Source of the DNA: Bacillus sp. SD088
GTDB taxonomy: Bacteria; Bacillota; Bacilli; Bacillales; Bacillaceae_C
DNA: 64,000 nucleotides
NCBI RefSeq assembly: GCF_017355205.1
Contig: NZ_JADIJK010000001.1
Coordinates: forward strand, 248,001 to 312,000
Direction: 5' to 3'
Shown: positions 45,279 through 54,901 of the stretch, piece after piece
Numbering within the stretch: the first letter of the stretch is position 1
How the letters are laid out: each line of letters begins with the position of its first letter
Translations under genes and position numbers: made by a program
The notes under the pieces: generated by a model
Told to the model about the DNA's origin: nothing
Seen by the model: only the letters and a program-made list of their open reading frames with translations
Database searches by the model: none

Positions 45279-46232
45279 TTAGTTAATATCTTTTTTCATA
45301 ACATGAAAGGTACGAGTGATTTCGAATCCTGTTTTCTTATAAAGATAACCGGCTGCGCTTTTCTCTCCAGTCCAAAGGAACCAAGCACCATGCAAGCTTT
45401 GCGCTTTCATTTGTTTTAAACACAGATTTAAGAGTATTTTCCCCAGCCCTTTTCCTTGTTCATCTGGATCCACGCCAAATGGACCAAATCGATCTGGCAC
45501 ACCTTCATAGCCACCAAAAATACAAAATCCTACTACTTTTTCGCCATTTCTAGCAACAAGGATATGTTCCATTGGTAGACCTTGCAAGACACCTTCTCTG
45601 ATTGCACGCCCCCAATCTGGATTGAACTTCAAGTTTGCAAACTGAATGACTTCATACAAGTCTTTATCTTCAGCAAGCGAAAAGGAATAGCCTTCATTCT
45701 CTCTTTGTTTAATAAGCTCTTTGATATTTTCTGAGATTTTAAAATCAACGAGATTGCGATCCATCGCAACCGGGGAATACAGTTTCGTAAATCCTTCTGC
45801 TTGCAAAAACTGATACGCCTCAGGGTAAGCCTCTTCATCAATACCAGGCATAATGTAGTTCGGTGCATAAGAAGCGAAAAATACAGTTTTCCGCTCGTTT
45901 TTTTTCAAAAAGTTAAAAGCCTCTTCCATCAACTTTGTCCCCACACCGGATTTACGAGAATCCTTATCGACAAAAAAGAATGGGATCCAGCCATTATCTG
46001 CTTCCAAATCAGTGCCAAACATTGGCAGTAATCTCCTTACAGTATATACGCATCCAATTAATTGATCATTTTCAAATGCTAGCAACATGCCTTTTGGATC
46101 AAAATTTGCATCCAAGAGTACGAGATTGCGAAAGCGTTTGGGGGTGATAGGATCTTTCCATAAACTTTCATTCCATAATTTTACAATCCCTTTTTCATCA
46201 CCTGATTGATAATGTCGGTATGTCAACATCAT
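45279..46232 (-). CDS. Protein with two GNAT acetyltransferase domains
   Basis: A 317-residue protein with two GNAT folds in tandem. The first (about 1-145) carries KDSRKSGVGTKLMEEAF, the second (about 175-317) DPDEQGKGLGKILLNLCL; both are acetyl-CoA pyrophosphate-binding segments of the Q/RxxGxG/A type. The substrate is unknown. Its position between a binding protein gene and a PIG-L deacetylase homologue in a MurNAc salvage run suggests acetylation of an amino sugar or amine. The ATG at 46232 has AAGGAGG six bases upstream. Confidence 0.82.
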   Translation of the reverse strand: MMLTYRHYQSGDEKGIVKLWNESLWKDPITPKRFRNLVLLDANFDPKGMLLAFENDQLIGCVYTVRRLLPMFGTDLEADNGWIPFFFVDKDSRKSGVGTKLMEEAFNFLKKNERKTVFFASYAPNYIMPGIDEEAYPEAYQFLQAEGFTKLYSPVAMDRNLVDFKISENIKELIKQRENEGYSFSLAEDKDLYEVIQFANLKFNPDWGRAIREGVLQGLPMEHILVARNGEKVVGFCIFGGYEGVPDRFGPFGVDPDEQGKGLGKILLNLCLKQMKAQSLHGAWFLWTGEKSAAGYLYKKTGFEITRTFHVMKKDIN

Positions 46233-46276
46233 TCATTTCCTCCTTTTAAGTCCCATAGAACATAGTTGAGCGGTCC

Positions 46277-47851
46277 TTACTTCTCTTCTGCCCAACGATC
46301 GTATGCATCTTGATGAATTTTTACATACTCATCGATGCCTAGTCCTTCAAGTGTTTCGATATATTTATCCCAGCCCGTTTCAATCGATTCTGCCCCAGTG
46401 ATGAATTTTGCCTCCATCTGTTCAAAATACGTATCAATATCTGGCTTTAATGTATTGATCCTGTCCTGCTCGTCTTCCGTAAAATATACAAGCGGATACG
46501 GCATTTCAGCATGAGGCAAAAGTTCATTTGCCAGATTTTTATTAATTTCGTGAATCGTTGGATTGTCTTCCTTACCAAAGATTTCTTCGCTTAACACCAT
46601 TGGGACATTCGTTCCTACCCCAGGAGCATATTGAGAGTTTGTTTCCGTTGTACTTAAACCGTCCTTTGATAATAACGTCCATTTTGTTTTATCCTCATTC
46701 CATTCATAAGATTCGCCCTCAATCCCAAGTCTTGAAAGAATGGAACCTTCCTCTGAGTATGCATAATCCAACCAGCGCATTGTCGCCTCAGGATATTTAT
46801 TCTCACTTGTAATCGCTGCTCTTCCCCTGCGAACTTCCGGCATTTCAATCGTAAGTTTTTTATCATTGACCGCACTTGTCAATGGAGGTAATGGTGGATA
46901 CTTCAACGCTTCCGAAGGATCCTCAAATCCAAGCATCACAATCGGCCACGTCGAGTAGATGCCCACCTTAGGGCCTTTTGCAACAAATTGCTCCCATGTA
47001 TGGGAAAACATATCATTATCTAATAATTTTTCGTTATACAGCTTATTCATAAAGCTGATATATTCTTTAAACCCTTCTTGTGTAAATGCATAATCGACCT
47101 TACCATCTTTTTGAAAAATCCCATCTGTCTGGATAACACCAAAGTTAGGAAGAATTCCAACCCGCAGATCTGCTGGTGAATTGGCCGTTAATGGAATAGC
47201 TTCTCCTACATCCCCAGGATCTTTTTCTTTAAAATCCTTTAACAGTTTGTATAAATCATCAACTGTCTCTGGAGTTTTCGCGTCAATCTCCTTCATCCAT
47301 GGTTGATTCATCCACATAATCGGCGTTTTCGATTGGGTTGTTGTGTCCAATCCAGGCAATGCATAAATATGTCCATCAGGTGCCGTAATCGATGGCTTAA
47401 TATCTGGATGCTCCTCCATCACCTTTTTTAAGTTTGGAGCGTATTGATCAATCAAATCCTCTAACGGAATTAACATTTCTTGAGTTCCATAACTCACTTC
47501 TTCCGCTGAAGTCAACTCAGCTCCATAAAATACATCTGGTAATTCCATACTAGCAAAGGCCAGCTGTTTCTTTTGTTTATAATCATCTGCAGGCGAGGTT
47601 TTAAATTCAAAATCAATATTCGTCATCTCATTCATTTCTTTGAAAAAACCCATGTCTTTCCAGTCAGGTTGAACAGGTGAACTTTGCCCCATCATCGTTA
47701 GTGTAATAGGTTCCTTAACAATGGGATAACCTGTTTCATTGAAATTTTCGTCGTTGTCCGCATCCTTCTTTGTTTCATTTTTGGCACACCCTACTATGAA
47801 GACCGTACTAATTAAAAGTACCGTCAGGAAAAATAATGCCTTTTTCTTCAT
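46277..47851 (-). CDS. LplA-type sugar ABC transporter substrate-binding lipoprotein A (MurNAc locus)
   Basis: A 524-residue extracellular binding protein with lipobox FIVGC (Cys22). The LplA-group text KEPITLTMMGQSSPVQPDW and the NDMFSHTWEQFVAKGPKVG stretch are conserved with the paralogue at 49962-51566, so the two share the permease pair between them. It follows the second permease. Muropeptide-derived sugars such as MurNAc or GlcNAc-MurNAc are the likely ligands from context. The C-terminal motif WDKYIETLEGLGIDEYVKIH is shared with the paralogue. Confidence 0.88.
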   Translation of the reverse strand: MKKKALFFLTVLLISTVFIVGCAKNETKKDADNDENFNETGYPIVKEPITLTMMGQSSPVQPDWKDMGFFKEMNEMTNIDFEFKTSPADDYKQKKQLAFASMELPDVFYGAELTSAEEVSYGTQEMLIPLEDLIDQYAPNLKKVMEEHPDIKPSITAPDGHIYALPGLDTTTQSKTPIMWMNQPWMKEIDAKTPETVDDLYKLLKDFKEKDPGDVGEAIPLTANSPADLRVGILPNFGVIQTDGIFQKDGKVDYAFTQEGFKEYISFMNKLYNEKLLDNDMFSHTWEQFVAKGPKVGIYSTWPIVMLGFEDPSEALKYPPLPPLTSAVNDKKLTIEMPEVRRGRAAITSENKYPEATMRWLDYAYSEEGSILSRLGIEGESYEWNEDKTKWTLLSKDGLSTTETNSQYAPGVGTNVPMVLSEEIFGKEDNPTIHEINKNLANELLPHAEMPYPLVYFTEDEQDRINTLKPDIDTYFEQMEAKFITGAESIETGWDKYIETLEGLGIDEYVKIHQDAYDRWAEEK

Positions 47852-47950
47852 TCAATTTCCCCCCGTAATAATTTATCTCAGTGTGCTATATCGTCCATAA
47901 GCCCCACACACTGATGGCAGCTTTTGAAATGTATTCGTTCACCCCCTTCG

Positions 47951-48847
47951 TTATCCTTTTATGGAGCCTATTAGAACACCTTTTAAGAAAAAACGTTGTA
48001 GGAAAGGATACACGATTAATAATGGAGCAGCTGATACAATCATGACAGCGTATTTAATAATATCTGCAATCCTTGCATGCTCACTTAAGGCTTCTGCACT
48101 CCCACTTTGCATCATCATATCTGCCGTCATTTGTTGCTGAATCAAAATCTTCCTTAAAAATAATTGCAATGGAAATAACTTTTCATCAGAAAGGTAGATC
48201 ATTGCACCAAAATATTGATTCCAATGCCCAACCCCATAAAACAATGCCATTACAGCAATAATTGGTGCTGATAATGGTAAAACGATTTGAAAGAATGTCC
48301 TGAATTGGGAAGCCCCATCCATTTCAGCCGCTTCTTCCAATCCTTTTGGAATTGTCACCTTAAAGAAAGTCATAGTGACGATAATATTCCACATCGCGGC
48401 TGCACTCGGAATGACTAACGCCCAAATCGTGTTGACCATGCTTAAATCCCTGACAAGCAAGTAAGTAGGAATTAACCCACCTTCAAAAAACATAGTAAAC
48501 ACAAACAATGCCATGATAACCTTTTTTCCAATCAATTCTTGCCTAGAAAGTGCATATGCTGCCGGTAATGTAACGGCTAAATTAATAAAGGTGCCTAGCA
48601 ATGTATAGAAAATGGTGTTGCGATACCCGATCCAAATGTCGGTATTTTGAAATACACGCTGAAAGCCTTCAAAAGTAATCCCTTTTGGCCATAACCACAT
48701 TTGGCCTGAGTTTACAAAAGAAGGGTCACTGATAGAGGCACTTACAATGTATATAAGCGGATACATTATAATGATAATGAAAAACCAAACTAGGATTTTA
48801 TTACAAATATCAAAAATCCGATCCGTCTTTGCTTGTTTAATTTCCAT
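47951..48847 (-). CDS. Sugar ABC transporter permease, LplC/YtcP type (MurNAc locus)
   Basis: A 298-residue CUT1 permease with six predicted helices and EAA loop EEAAEMDGASQFRTFFQIVL (about 187-206). The C-terminus FLQRFFLKGVLIGSIKG is typical of LplC-type partners. It starts 12 bases after the first permease and is followed by the binding-protein gene. No ATPase gene is linked, so a shared MsmX-type ATPase is assumed. Confidence 0.9.
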   Translation of the reverse strand: MEIKQAKTDRIFDICNKILVWFFIIIIMYPLIYIVSASISDPSFVNSGQMWLWPKGITFEGFQRVFQNTDIWIGYRNTIFYTLLGTFINLAVTLPAAYALSRQELIGKKVIMALFVFTMFFEGGLIPTYLLVRDLSMVNTIWALVIPSAAAMWNIIVTMTFFKVTIPKGLEEAAEMDGASQFRTFFQIVLPLSAPIIAVMALFYGVGHWNQYFGAMIYLSDEKLFPLQLFLRKILIQQQMTADMMMQSGSAEALSEHARIADIIKYAVMIVSAAPLLIVYPFLQRFFLKGVLIGSIKG

Positions 48848-48859
48848 ATCGATGCTCCT

Positions 48860-49858
48860 TTACCATAGGCTTGTCCCCGTTCTTCTAGCCAGCCTATTAA
48901 AGGTTATGAGAATAGCAAAATTAATAACTGAATTAAATAAACCAACTGCTGTTGAATAACTATACTGGCCGTTTAATAAACCCGCTTCATACACATAGGT
49001 TTGAATTACTTGGGAAGATTCCAGATTTAGTGGATTTTGCATTAATAGGATTTTTTCAAAACCAACGGACATAAAGTTACCCATATTTAAAATTAGTAGA
49101 ATAATAATCGTTGGTAAAATCCATGGAATATTAATATGCCATATTCGTTGCAGCCTAGATGCACCATCTACCTTCGCTGCTTCATGTAGTTCTGTATCCA
49201 CACCTGCGAGCGCTGCCAAATAAATGATTGCTCCCCACCCAAGATTTTGCCATTCATTAGAAAAAACGAAAATGGTTTTAAACCATGATGGTTCTGTCAT
49301 AAAATTAATCGGTGCAAATCCGAAAAACTGGATAATATTGTTTACGATTCCAGTGATCGGGTTGAGAAAGGCAATAATCATGCCAACAAAAACAACGACT
49401 GATATGAAATGTGGTGCATACGTAACCGTTTGTGCTATTTTTTTAAATCTGCCATCTCGGAGTTCATTTAAAGATAAGGCGACAATGATCGAAATTGGAA
49501 ATAACAATAATTGGTATAGACTAATACCTAATGTGTTCTTAATAAGATCCCAAAAATAATGTGACTGGAAAAATCTCGTAAAATGCTCCAATCCAACCCA
49601 CTCACTACCTAATATCCCTTTTGATGCGACAAATTTTTTAAAAGCGATTTGCAATCCATACATCGGATAATACTTAAAAACAAGAAAATATACTAAAGCT
49701 GGAGCTAATAAAACGTACAATTGCCAATTTCTTTTAATTTTTCTTCGCTTTAATCCGCTTTTCTTTTGATTTGAGCCTATAGTTGTCATGTCATTTCCAT
49801 GCAAACGGTGCTGTTGGTTCATCTGATTATTGACAACTCCTTTCTTTTTTATATTCAT
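48860..49858 (-). CDS. Sugar ABC transporter permease, LplB/YteP type (MurNAc locus)
   Basis: A 332-residue CUT1 permease. A basic N-terminal stretch (KKSGLKRRKIKRNW) precedes six predicted helices; the EAA loop reads HEAAKVDGASRLQRIWHINI. The exact start is uncertain: the ATG at 49858 lacks a good ribosome binding site, and an AAGGAG occurs inside the first codons, so an internal start nearer 49822 is possible. It lies 103 bases after binding protein B and next to its partner permease. Confidence 0.88.
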   Translation of the reverse strand: MNIKKKGVVNNQMNQQHRLHGNDMTTIGSNQKKSGLKRRKIKRNWQLYVLLAPALVYFLVFKYYPMYGLQIAFKKFVASKGILGSEWVGLEHFTRFFQSHYFWDLIKNTLGISLYQLLLFPISIIVALSLNELRDGRFKKIAQTVTYAPHFISVVVFVGMIIAFLNPITGIVNNIIQFFGFAPINFMTEPSWFKTIFVFSNEWQNLGWGAIIYLAALAGVDTELHEAAKVDGASRLQRIWHINIPWILPTIIILLILNMGNFMSVGFEKILLMQNPLNLESSQVIQTYVYEAGLLNGQYSYSTAVGLFNSVINFAILITFNRLARRTGTSLW

Positions 49859-49961
49859 ACTTCAGGTGCAACAGCCCGCAAGCACCCTTTAAGGTAATCT
49901 CGCTTTATCCGAGAATCCCCCTCTTTGGATTACCCTTTTTTACATTTGAATAAGGACTAAA

Positions 49962-51566
49962 TTATTCTTTCTTATATCGATCATAGGCTGCTTGTTGAAT
50001 CTCCATATATTTATCCAGCCCCATGGTTTCAATTGTTTTGACATACTCATCCCATTTTGAAAGTGGTTCATCACCAGAGATAAATTTGTCCGTCATTTCC
50101 GTAACATATTTGCTAATATCTGTTCCGGCAGATGCTAGAAATTTGTTTTCTTCCTCTGTATACAAAAATGCTGGCCAGATTTCGTCTGCAACATATGGTT
50201 CAATTTTCTTAGCTGCTTCAAGGGAGGCTGGCGCGTTCTCCGATCCTTGAAAATAATCTTCCTTAATGATCCCTTGTACACCGCCCAACCAGGTGAGATG
50301 TTTAGCAATTTCTTGTTCCATCGTTAAACCTTCAGCTGGATTTTTGATTTTATCGACGTATTCATACTTGCCATCTGCTGTTTTTTCGTACGTTTCACCT
50401 TCAACTCCCATATAATAAAGTCTTGCTCCTTCATCACTGTAGAAATAATCCATCCATCTCACAGTAGCGGCAGGATTTGGATTTTCTTTAGTAATAACAA
50501 AACTTCCAATACTGGAGACCATTGGTGCCACTTTAGTAAACGACTGATTTCCGTTAGGACCTTTTAAGGCAGCAGCACTGTCGTAATCACTGCCGACTTC
50601 TTTGCCGAAAAGTTCTACAGGATCGTAAAATACCGTGCTAGCATATTTTTTCTCTGCTGCATTCCCCAAATATTGCCCCCATTCGATGGAAAAAATATTT
50701 TGTTCGATCAATTTTTCGCTGTACAATGTATGCATATATTCGAGCAACGCTTTGTAATCATCAGATGTCGTGTAAAACCTGACTTTATCGGGATCATTTG
50801 GGTCTACATCAATATTTTCATTTCTAACTCCTCTATTCGCTACTCCAAATGAGCCTTCTAGCCACCCAACCAATTCGTCCATACTTGTTCCACCGTAAGG
50901 AACTTTATCAGTTTTTTCTTTAGCATCTTTTAAGAATTGATAGAATTCATCTGTCGTTTCCGGAACTTCCATTCCTACATCATTAAGGACTTCTTTGCTA
51001 AACCAAGGTCTGCTTGCGACACGAACAGATAAAAAGTCTGGTGAAACCAAGGATGGAAGCGAATAGATATTGCCGTCAGGGAATGTGATCCCTTTTTTAA
51101 TTTCAGGATTCTCTTCCATAAGCTTGTTCAGATTTGGGGCATATTGATCAATTAAATCATTCAGTTTTACAAAAGTCCCTTGTTTTCCATATTTATAAAG
51201 ATCCAATGTTGGCATGGAGGAAAGGAAGAATACATCCGGCAAATTACCTCCGGCTAGTGCAAGATTACGCTTTTCTTCCAGGGAATCGGTTTGAATCTGC
51301 TGTTCCCAATTAAGCTCGATATTGGTCATTTCGGAATACTTGTTCCAAATTAAAATATCATTCCAATCTGAGTTAGCATTTTGCGCAGATTTACCTGTAA
51401 ACATTTTTAAAGTGATCGGTTCCTCCACAATCGGAAAACCTGTTTCGTTCACATTTTTGAGCGCTTCTTCATCCACTTTCCCATTGTCCTTTTCAACGTT
51501 ATTGCTGCATGAAGCTAGTAACACCAGCAAAACGACCCATCCAAATAAAAAGATTTTGATTTTCAT
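49962..51566 (-). CDS. LplA-type sugar ABC transporter substrate-binding lipoprotein B (MurNAc locus)
   Basis: A 534-residue binding protein, first gene of the MurNAc transporter run. The lipobox VLLASC gives Cys20. It is paralogous to lipoprotein A at 46277-47851 (shared EEPITLKM, DQYAPNLNKLMEENPEIKKG and C-terminal WDEYVKTIETMGLDKYMEIQ). Two binding proteins around one permease pair suggest a wider ligand range for a single importer. The ATG at 51566 has AAGGAGG six bases upstream; the ATG at 51602 would swallow this site. Confidence 0.88.
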   Translation of the reverse strand: MKIKIFLFGWVVLLVLLASCSNNVEKDNGKVDEEALKNVNETGFPIVEEPITLKMFTGKSAQNANSDWNDILIWNKYSEMTNIELNWEQQIQTDSLEEKRNLALAGGNLPDVFFLSSMPTLDLYKYGKQGTFVKLNDLIDQYAPNLNKLMEENPEIKKGITFPDGNIYSLPSLVSPDFLSVRVASRPWFSKEVLNDVGMEVPETTDEFYQFLKDAKEKTDKVPYGGTSMDELVGWLEGSFGVANRGVRNENIDVDPNDPDKVRFYTTSDDYKALLEYMHTLYSEKLIEQNIFSIEWGQYLGNAAEKKYASTVFYDPVELFGKEVGSDYDSAAALKGPNGNQSFTKVAPMVSSIGSFVITKENPNPAATVRWMDYFYSDEGARLYYMGVEGETYEKTADGKYEYVDKIKNPAEGLTMEQEIAKHLTWLGGVQGIIKEDYFQGSENAPASLEAAKKIEPYVADEIWPAFLYTEEENKFLASAGTDISKYVTEMTDKFISGDEPLSKWDEYVKTIETMGLDKYMEIQQAAYDRYKKE

Positions 51567-51783
51567 GAGAAACCTCCTTGATACTGTAAAGACTAACTTC
51601 ATATTTAAATAACAAGCTAACTAACACCTATTCTCCAAATAACCTATCGCCGATAAAATTTAGAAATCATCTCCTTCTTATTTCAGGCCCAGCGGATTAT
51701 ACGCTTACATAAAAACAAAAAGGAACTAACTATGCTAGCCCATTACATCTCTTATTAAAGAATAGCATAATTAGGCAGAAAAT

Positions 51784-51803
51784 GAAATATAATTTTATAT
51801 TTT
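51784..51803. promoter_or_regulatory. AT-rich palindrome, candidate MurR site
   Basis: GAAATATAATTTTATATTTT contains AAATATAA-TT-TTATATTT, a perfect eight-base palindrome with two-base spacer. Related ATATAATTTTA stretches lie before murQ (about 57045-57065) and before the BadF-type kinase gene (59168-59230). Low sequence complexity makes this tentative. Confidence 0.35.
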
Positions 51804-52130
51804 AATATATTTTGTTGTTTTTTAATATCATACATTGAAACAATTATTCAAAAAATACTTTGCTACAATTAAATTTTTCGATAGATGATGATTTATATTT
51901 TTAGAAAAACACGAATAAACATTAAAACATCGAATTTATATTGCGGTTTCATTAATAGTTTTAGAAAACGAGTGGATTTTCCGAATATTTTGGTAGATAT
52001 ACATGAAAAGTAAGAGAGGAGGATAAAAAGAGGTTTTTTGAATAGGCCTCGAATATATGAATTTAGTGTTCTCTCTTGCTTGCTACACTAAATTTCTCAA
52101 TCGAAAATCAGCAAAATAAAGTGTTTTTTC

Positions 52131-52182
52131 ATCCCCCACTTACAATTCTGGAAGTGGGGGGCTTACTACGAGTTAATTCGGG
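52131..52182 (+). repeat. Composite hairpin element, partial copy C / terminator of NamZ copy 2
   Basis: CCCCCACTT (52133-52141) pairs with AAGTGGGGG (52152-52160), followed by GAGTTAATTCGGGG like the right end of copies A and B. On the minus strand ATGAAAAAACACTTT follows the stem, so it may also end the NamZ transcript, whose stop lies 32 bases upstream. Confidence 0.55.
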
Positions 52183-52191
52183 GGAAATCAC

Positions 52192-53334
52192 TTAAGAATA
52201 CAAATGATAACGGGTACTTAGTTTTTGAAACGCTTCTGCTTCCTGCTGAAATTCTCCCCAAAGGCTATGAACGGTTTCATTTAGCACATGTTTCCGTACC
52301 TGATCTGTCCGGGATAGATTATCGAGTGCATACCTGTTTGCATTTTGTAAAAATTGCACATCCTTCGAAGCTAGCTTCACAATCTGCTCAATCAGGACAA
52401 GTCCAGCGTAAAGAGGTTCAAAAATATGCCGATCGATCACATGTAATTGCACACCTGAACATAACTTCCCAGCATGCTTTTGTTTGGCAGGGATGAATGT
52501 CGTTGGGCGGGCAATCACTCCTGGTAATGAACGAGAATTAAATTCGTTTGCTAACTGTGCTGCATCTAAAAAGGGAGCACCGATGTATTCGAATGGAAAT
52601 GCCGTTCCTCTTCCCTCTGAAAGATTTAACCCCTCGATCAAACATGTCCCCGGGTATAACAAACACATATTTAAGCCTGTTGTATTCGGAGATGGTGGAA
52701 CCCAAATATAACCTGTATCATCAAAATACATATCTCGCTTCCACCCCTCCATGGGCACTACTTCAACATCACATATTAGACCATACTCATGTGCAAAAAG
52801 CAGCGCAAGTTCTCCAATTGTTAGGCCATGGCGATTGGGAATTCGAAGTTGATCGACAAACGTGGAAGATCCCTTTAAATTGAGGTAATTTCCTTCTACC
52901 TGCTTGCCTCCAATCGGGTTGGGGCGATCCAAAACAAGCATGGGAATGCCGGCTTCTCCACATGCTTCCATCACATGAGCCATTGTATAAATATACGTAT
53001 AATATCGCGACCCAATATCTTGCAGATCTAGAACCATAACATCAAGTTCGTTAAGGATTTCGGATGATGGCTTTCTCTCCTTTCCGTATAAACTATACAC
53101 AGAGAGACCGGTCCGCACATCAATAAACGTATCAATCGGCTTCCCTTCATCTTCATCTCCCCGTATGCCATGCTCAGGAGCAAATAGTGCGCGTAATTCA
53201 AATTCTTCATGCAAACGGTCAATCGTTGATCGAAGCTGTTGATCAATACCAGTTGGATTGGTCACTAAGCCAATTCGTTTTCCCTCCAGCCGCTTTCGTT
53301 CATCTGTTAAAAGTACTTCAACGCCCAATTTCAA
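52192..53334 (-). CDS. NamZ-like exo-beta-N-acetylmuramidase (DUF1343), copy 2
   Basis: A 380-residue DUF1343 protein, collinear over its whole length with copy 1 (43363-44508). It has FAPEHGIRGDEDEGKPI, LDLQDIGSRYYTYIYTM, DRPNPIGGK, NRHGLTIGE, PPSPNTTGLN and YPGTCLIEGLNLSEGRGT. It too has no signal peptide (starts MKLGVEVLLTDER), pointing to cytoplasmic cleavage of imported MurNAc glycosides. The start is a TTG at 53334 with AAGGAGG nine bases upstream. It follows the orphan binding-protein gene and belongs to the murQ-amiE side of the locus. Two copies in one locus may differ in preferred substrate or expression. Confidence 0.88.
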   Translation of the reverse strand: MKLGVEVLLTDERKRLEGKRIGLVTNPTGIDQQLRSTIDRLHEEFELRALFAPEHGIRGDEDEGKPIDTFIDVRTGLSVYSLYGKERKPSSEILNELDVMVLDLQDIGSRYYTYIYTMAHVMEACGEAGIPMLVLDRPNPIGGKQVEGNYLNLKGSSTFVDQLRIPNRHGLTIGELALLFAHEYGLICDVEVVPMEGWKRDMYFDDTGYIWVPPSPNTTGLNMCLLYPGTCLIEGLNLSEGRGTAFPFEYIGAPFLDAAQLANEFNSRSLPGVIARPTTFIPAKQKHAGKLCSGVQLHVIDRHIFEPLYAGLVLIEQIVKLASKDVQFLQNANRYALDNLSRTDQVRKHVLNETVHSLWGEFQQEAEAFQKLSTRYHLYS

Positions 53335-53409
53335 TTCCTTATTCCTCCTTGCCTTAATTAAGCTTGGCTTCTTAAATCTATCTGATCAATCCAAATTCCT
53401 CGTTTAGTT

Positions 53410-53452
53410 AAAAAATGGATCCCCCGCTTGCAAATTGATCGCAATTCGGGGG
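53410..53452 (-). terminator. Terminator of the orphan binding-protein gene copy 4
   Basis: CCCCCG at 53421-53426 pairs with CGGGGG at 53447-53452, with partial pairing inside. On the minus strand ATCCATTTTTT follows. It lies 13 bases after the stop at 53465. Confidence 0.7.
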
Positions 53453-53464
53453 AAAATCATAGAT

Positions 53465-54817
53465 TTATTCAGTCTCCATTGCTTTTCTGATATTTTCCTC
53501 TGTTTTTTCTGTCATTTCTCTTAAAAAGGTGTTAACATCTGTATCCAGTGAAGCAAAATCTTGCACACCTCGATACAAAGCATTATAGTCTAAACCAGCG
53601 TATGGACTTATTTCCTCTACTGGAAGACCAGGATTTCGATCCATAATAAAGATGGATTCCAAGTTTTTATCCTCTAATCCTTCGATTTCAGAAGCAAGTG
53701 TTGCTTGAATATCCGGATTGTCTAACACTGTTGTCCGTCCTAGGTTTCGTGATGCCCACTCTTGGTAATCATCAGATAAGAAATACTCTAACACTTCATA
53801 GACAGCCTCTTGATGTTCCGTTGTTTCAGAAGGGAAGACGTAATAGGCATCAGGGGGAGTTATAATAGTTGGTTGATCCTCCCAAACTGGCATTGTCACC
53901 ATATCCCAATTTAACCCTTGTTCTTCATAGGCTTTCGCATTTGGAAAACGGTCCCAAGCAATCGTCATTGCCACATCATGATCACCGAAGAAATTTGCTC
54001 CCCATTGATATAAATAATCCCCAGGATCTTCTTCAGGTAATATATCTGGGATGGACCACAAGCTTTCCAAGTACTTTACATATTCAGCGTAAATCGGTTC
54101 TTCTAAAAACAACACTTCATTTGTTTCCGGATCAACATGGGTCACCTGCCGTTGGTCTAGCATCATTTGTGGTGAATTAATATCAAAACCACGGTACATT
54201 TTTCCATTCTTTTCTCCCGTAACCTTTGCTGCTAGTTCCCGTACCTCATCCCATGTCATATTGTCTGTCGGATAGTTCACTCCAAATAAATCAAAAATAT
54301 CCTTGTTGTAATAGAGACTGTCAGCCCCTTGATAAAGAGGAATCATATACATTTGTTTATCATGTACTTGATTTCGAACAAATTGTTCTATTTTCGGATC
54401 TATTCGTCCCCAATCATAGTCATGACTTGCAAATAATTCATCGAGTGCATAATCCATCTCATATTTCTGCATAATTCTTAATTGCGCTGCACCTGAACCA
54501 ACCCACATATCAGGAACAGTGCCTTTTGCCAGCAATTCCTCCACTTGTTCCACAAGACCAACATTCGCATCTACCCACTCCAACTTAATATGGGGCAAAG
54601 CCTTTTCTACCGGGTCCTTATAATGCTCAATAAAAGCATCTTCTCCCCAACCATAAGCAAATGTCAGTGTCACCTCTTCTGGTTCCTGCGCTTGAGCTTG
54701 CTCATCACCCTTCCCATTATCTGTTTCTCCCGTCCCGCTTTCCTTGTTGCTACAAGCCATAAGTAGGCCGAAAAGTAGAAAAACGAGCCCTAACCCCCAC
54801 CACTTCTTTTGAAACAT
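53465..54817 (-). CDS. Sugar ABC transporter substrate-binding lipoprotein (no adjacent permease), copy 4
   Basis: A 450-residue family-1 binding protein with lipobox LLMAC (Cys22). It is related to the orphan copies at 20-24 kb, not to the LplA-type pair: compare VTLTFAYGWGEDAFIEHYKD with the ITLKINDWRGEDVFNEAIKE of copy 1, and the shared LYYNKDIFDLFGVNYPTDN segment. It lies between the AmiE-like gene and NamZ copy 2. Its ligand is probably a cell-wall sugar. As with the other copies, the partner permeases are not adjacent. Confidence 0.86.
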   Translation of the reverse strand: MFQKKWWGLGLVFLLFGLLMACSNKESGTGETDNGKGDEQAQAQEPEEVTLTFAYGWGEDAFIEHYKDPVEKALPHIKLEWVDANVGLVEQVEELLAKGTVPDMWVGSGAAQLRIMQKYEMDYALDELFASHDYDWGRIDPKIEQFVRNQVHDKQMYMIPLYQGADSLYYNKDIFDLFGVNYPTDNMTWDEVRELAAKVTGEKNGKMYRGFDINSPQMMLDQRQVTHVDPETNEVLFLEEPIYAEYVKYLESLWSIPDILPEEDPGDYLYQWGANFFGDHDVAMTIAWDRFPNAKAYEEQGLNWDMVTMPVWEDQPTIITPPDAYYVFPSETTEHQEAVYEVLEYFLSDDYQEWASRNLGRTTVLDNPDIQATLASEIEGLEDKNLESIFIMDRNPGLPVEEISPYAGLDYNALYRGVQDFASLDTDVNTFLREMTEKTEENIRKAMETE

Positions 54818-54901
54818 GTACTTCCCTCCTCAAATATTGAATGATTCTATTGTTTAAATAAGATTTAAACCAAGCTTAGTAGTCGATAATGCTCTCATAC
54901 C

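Larger units (their letters stand above)
51567..52191. other. AT-rich promoter region of the MurNAc transporter run
   Basis: About 620 bases without a gene. It holds a cre-like half-site (ACGCTTACATAAAA, 51701-51714), an AT-rich palindromic motif (51784-51803) and, near 52.1 kb, a partial hairpin element. The rest is very AT-rich and I see nothing further in it. Confidence 0.5.

Noticed and set aside
51567-52130. Riboswitch or T-box leader for the MurNAc transporter run
   Set aside because: The sequence is AT-rich without the conserved stems of known classes; only a palindrome and a cre-like half-site stand out.
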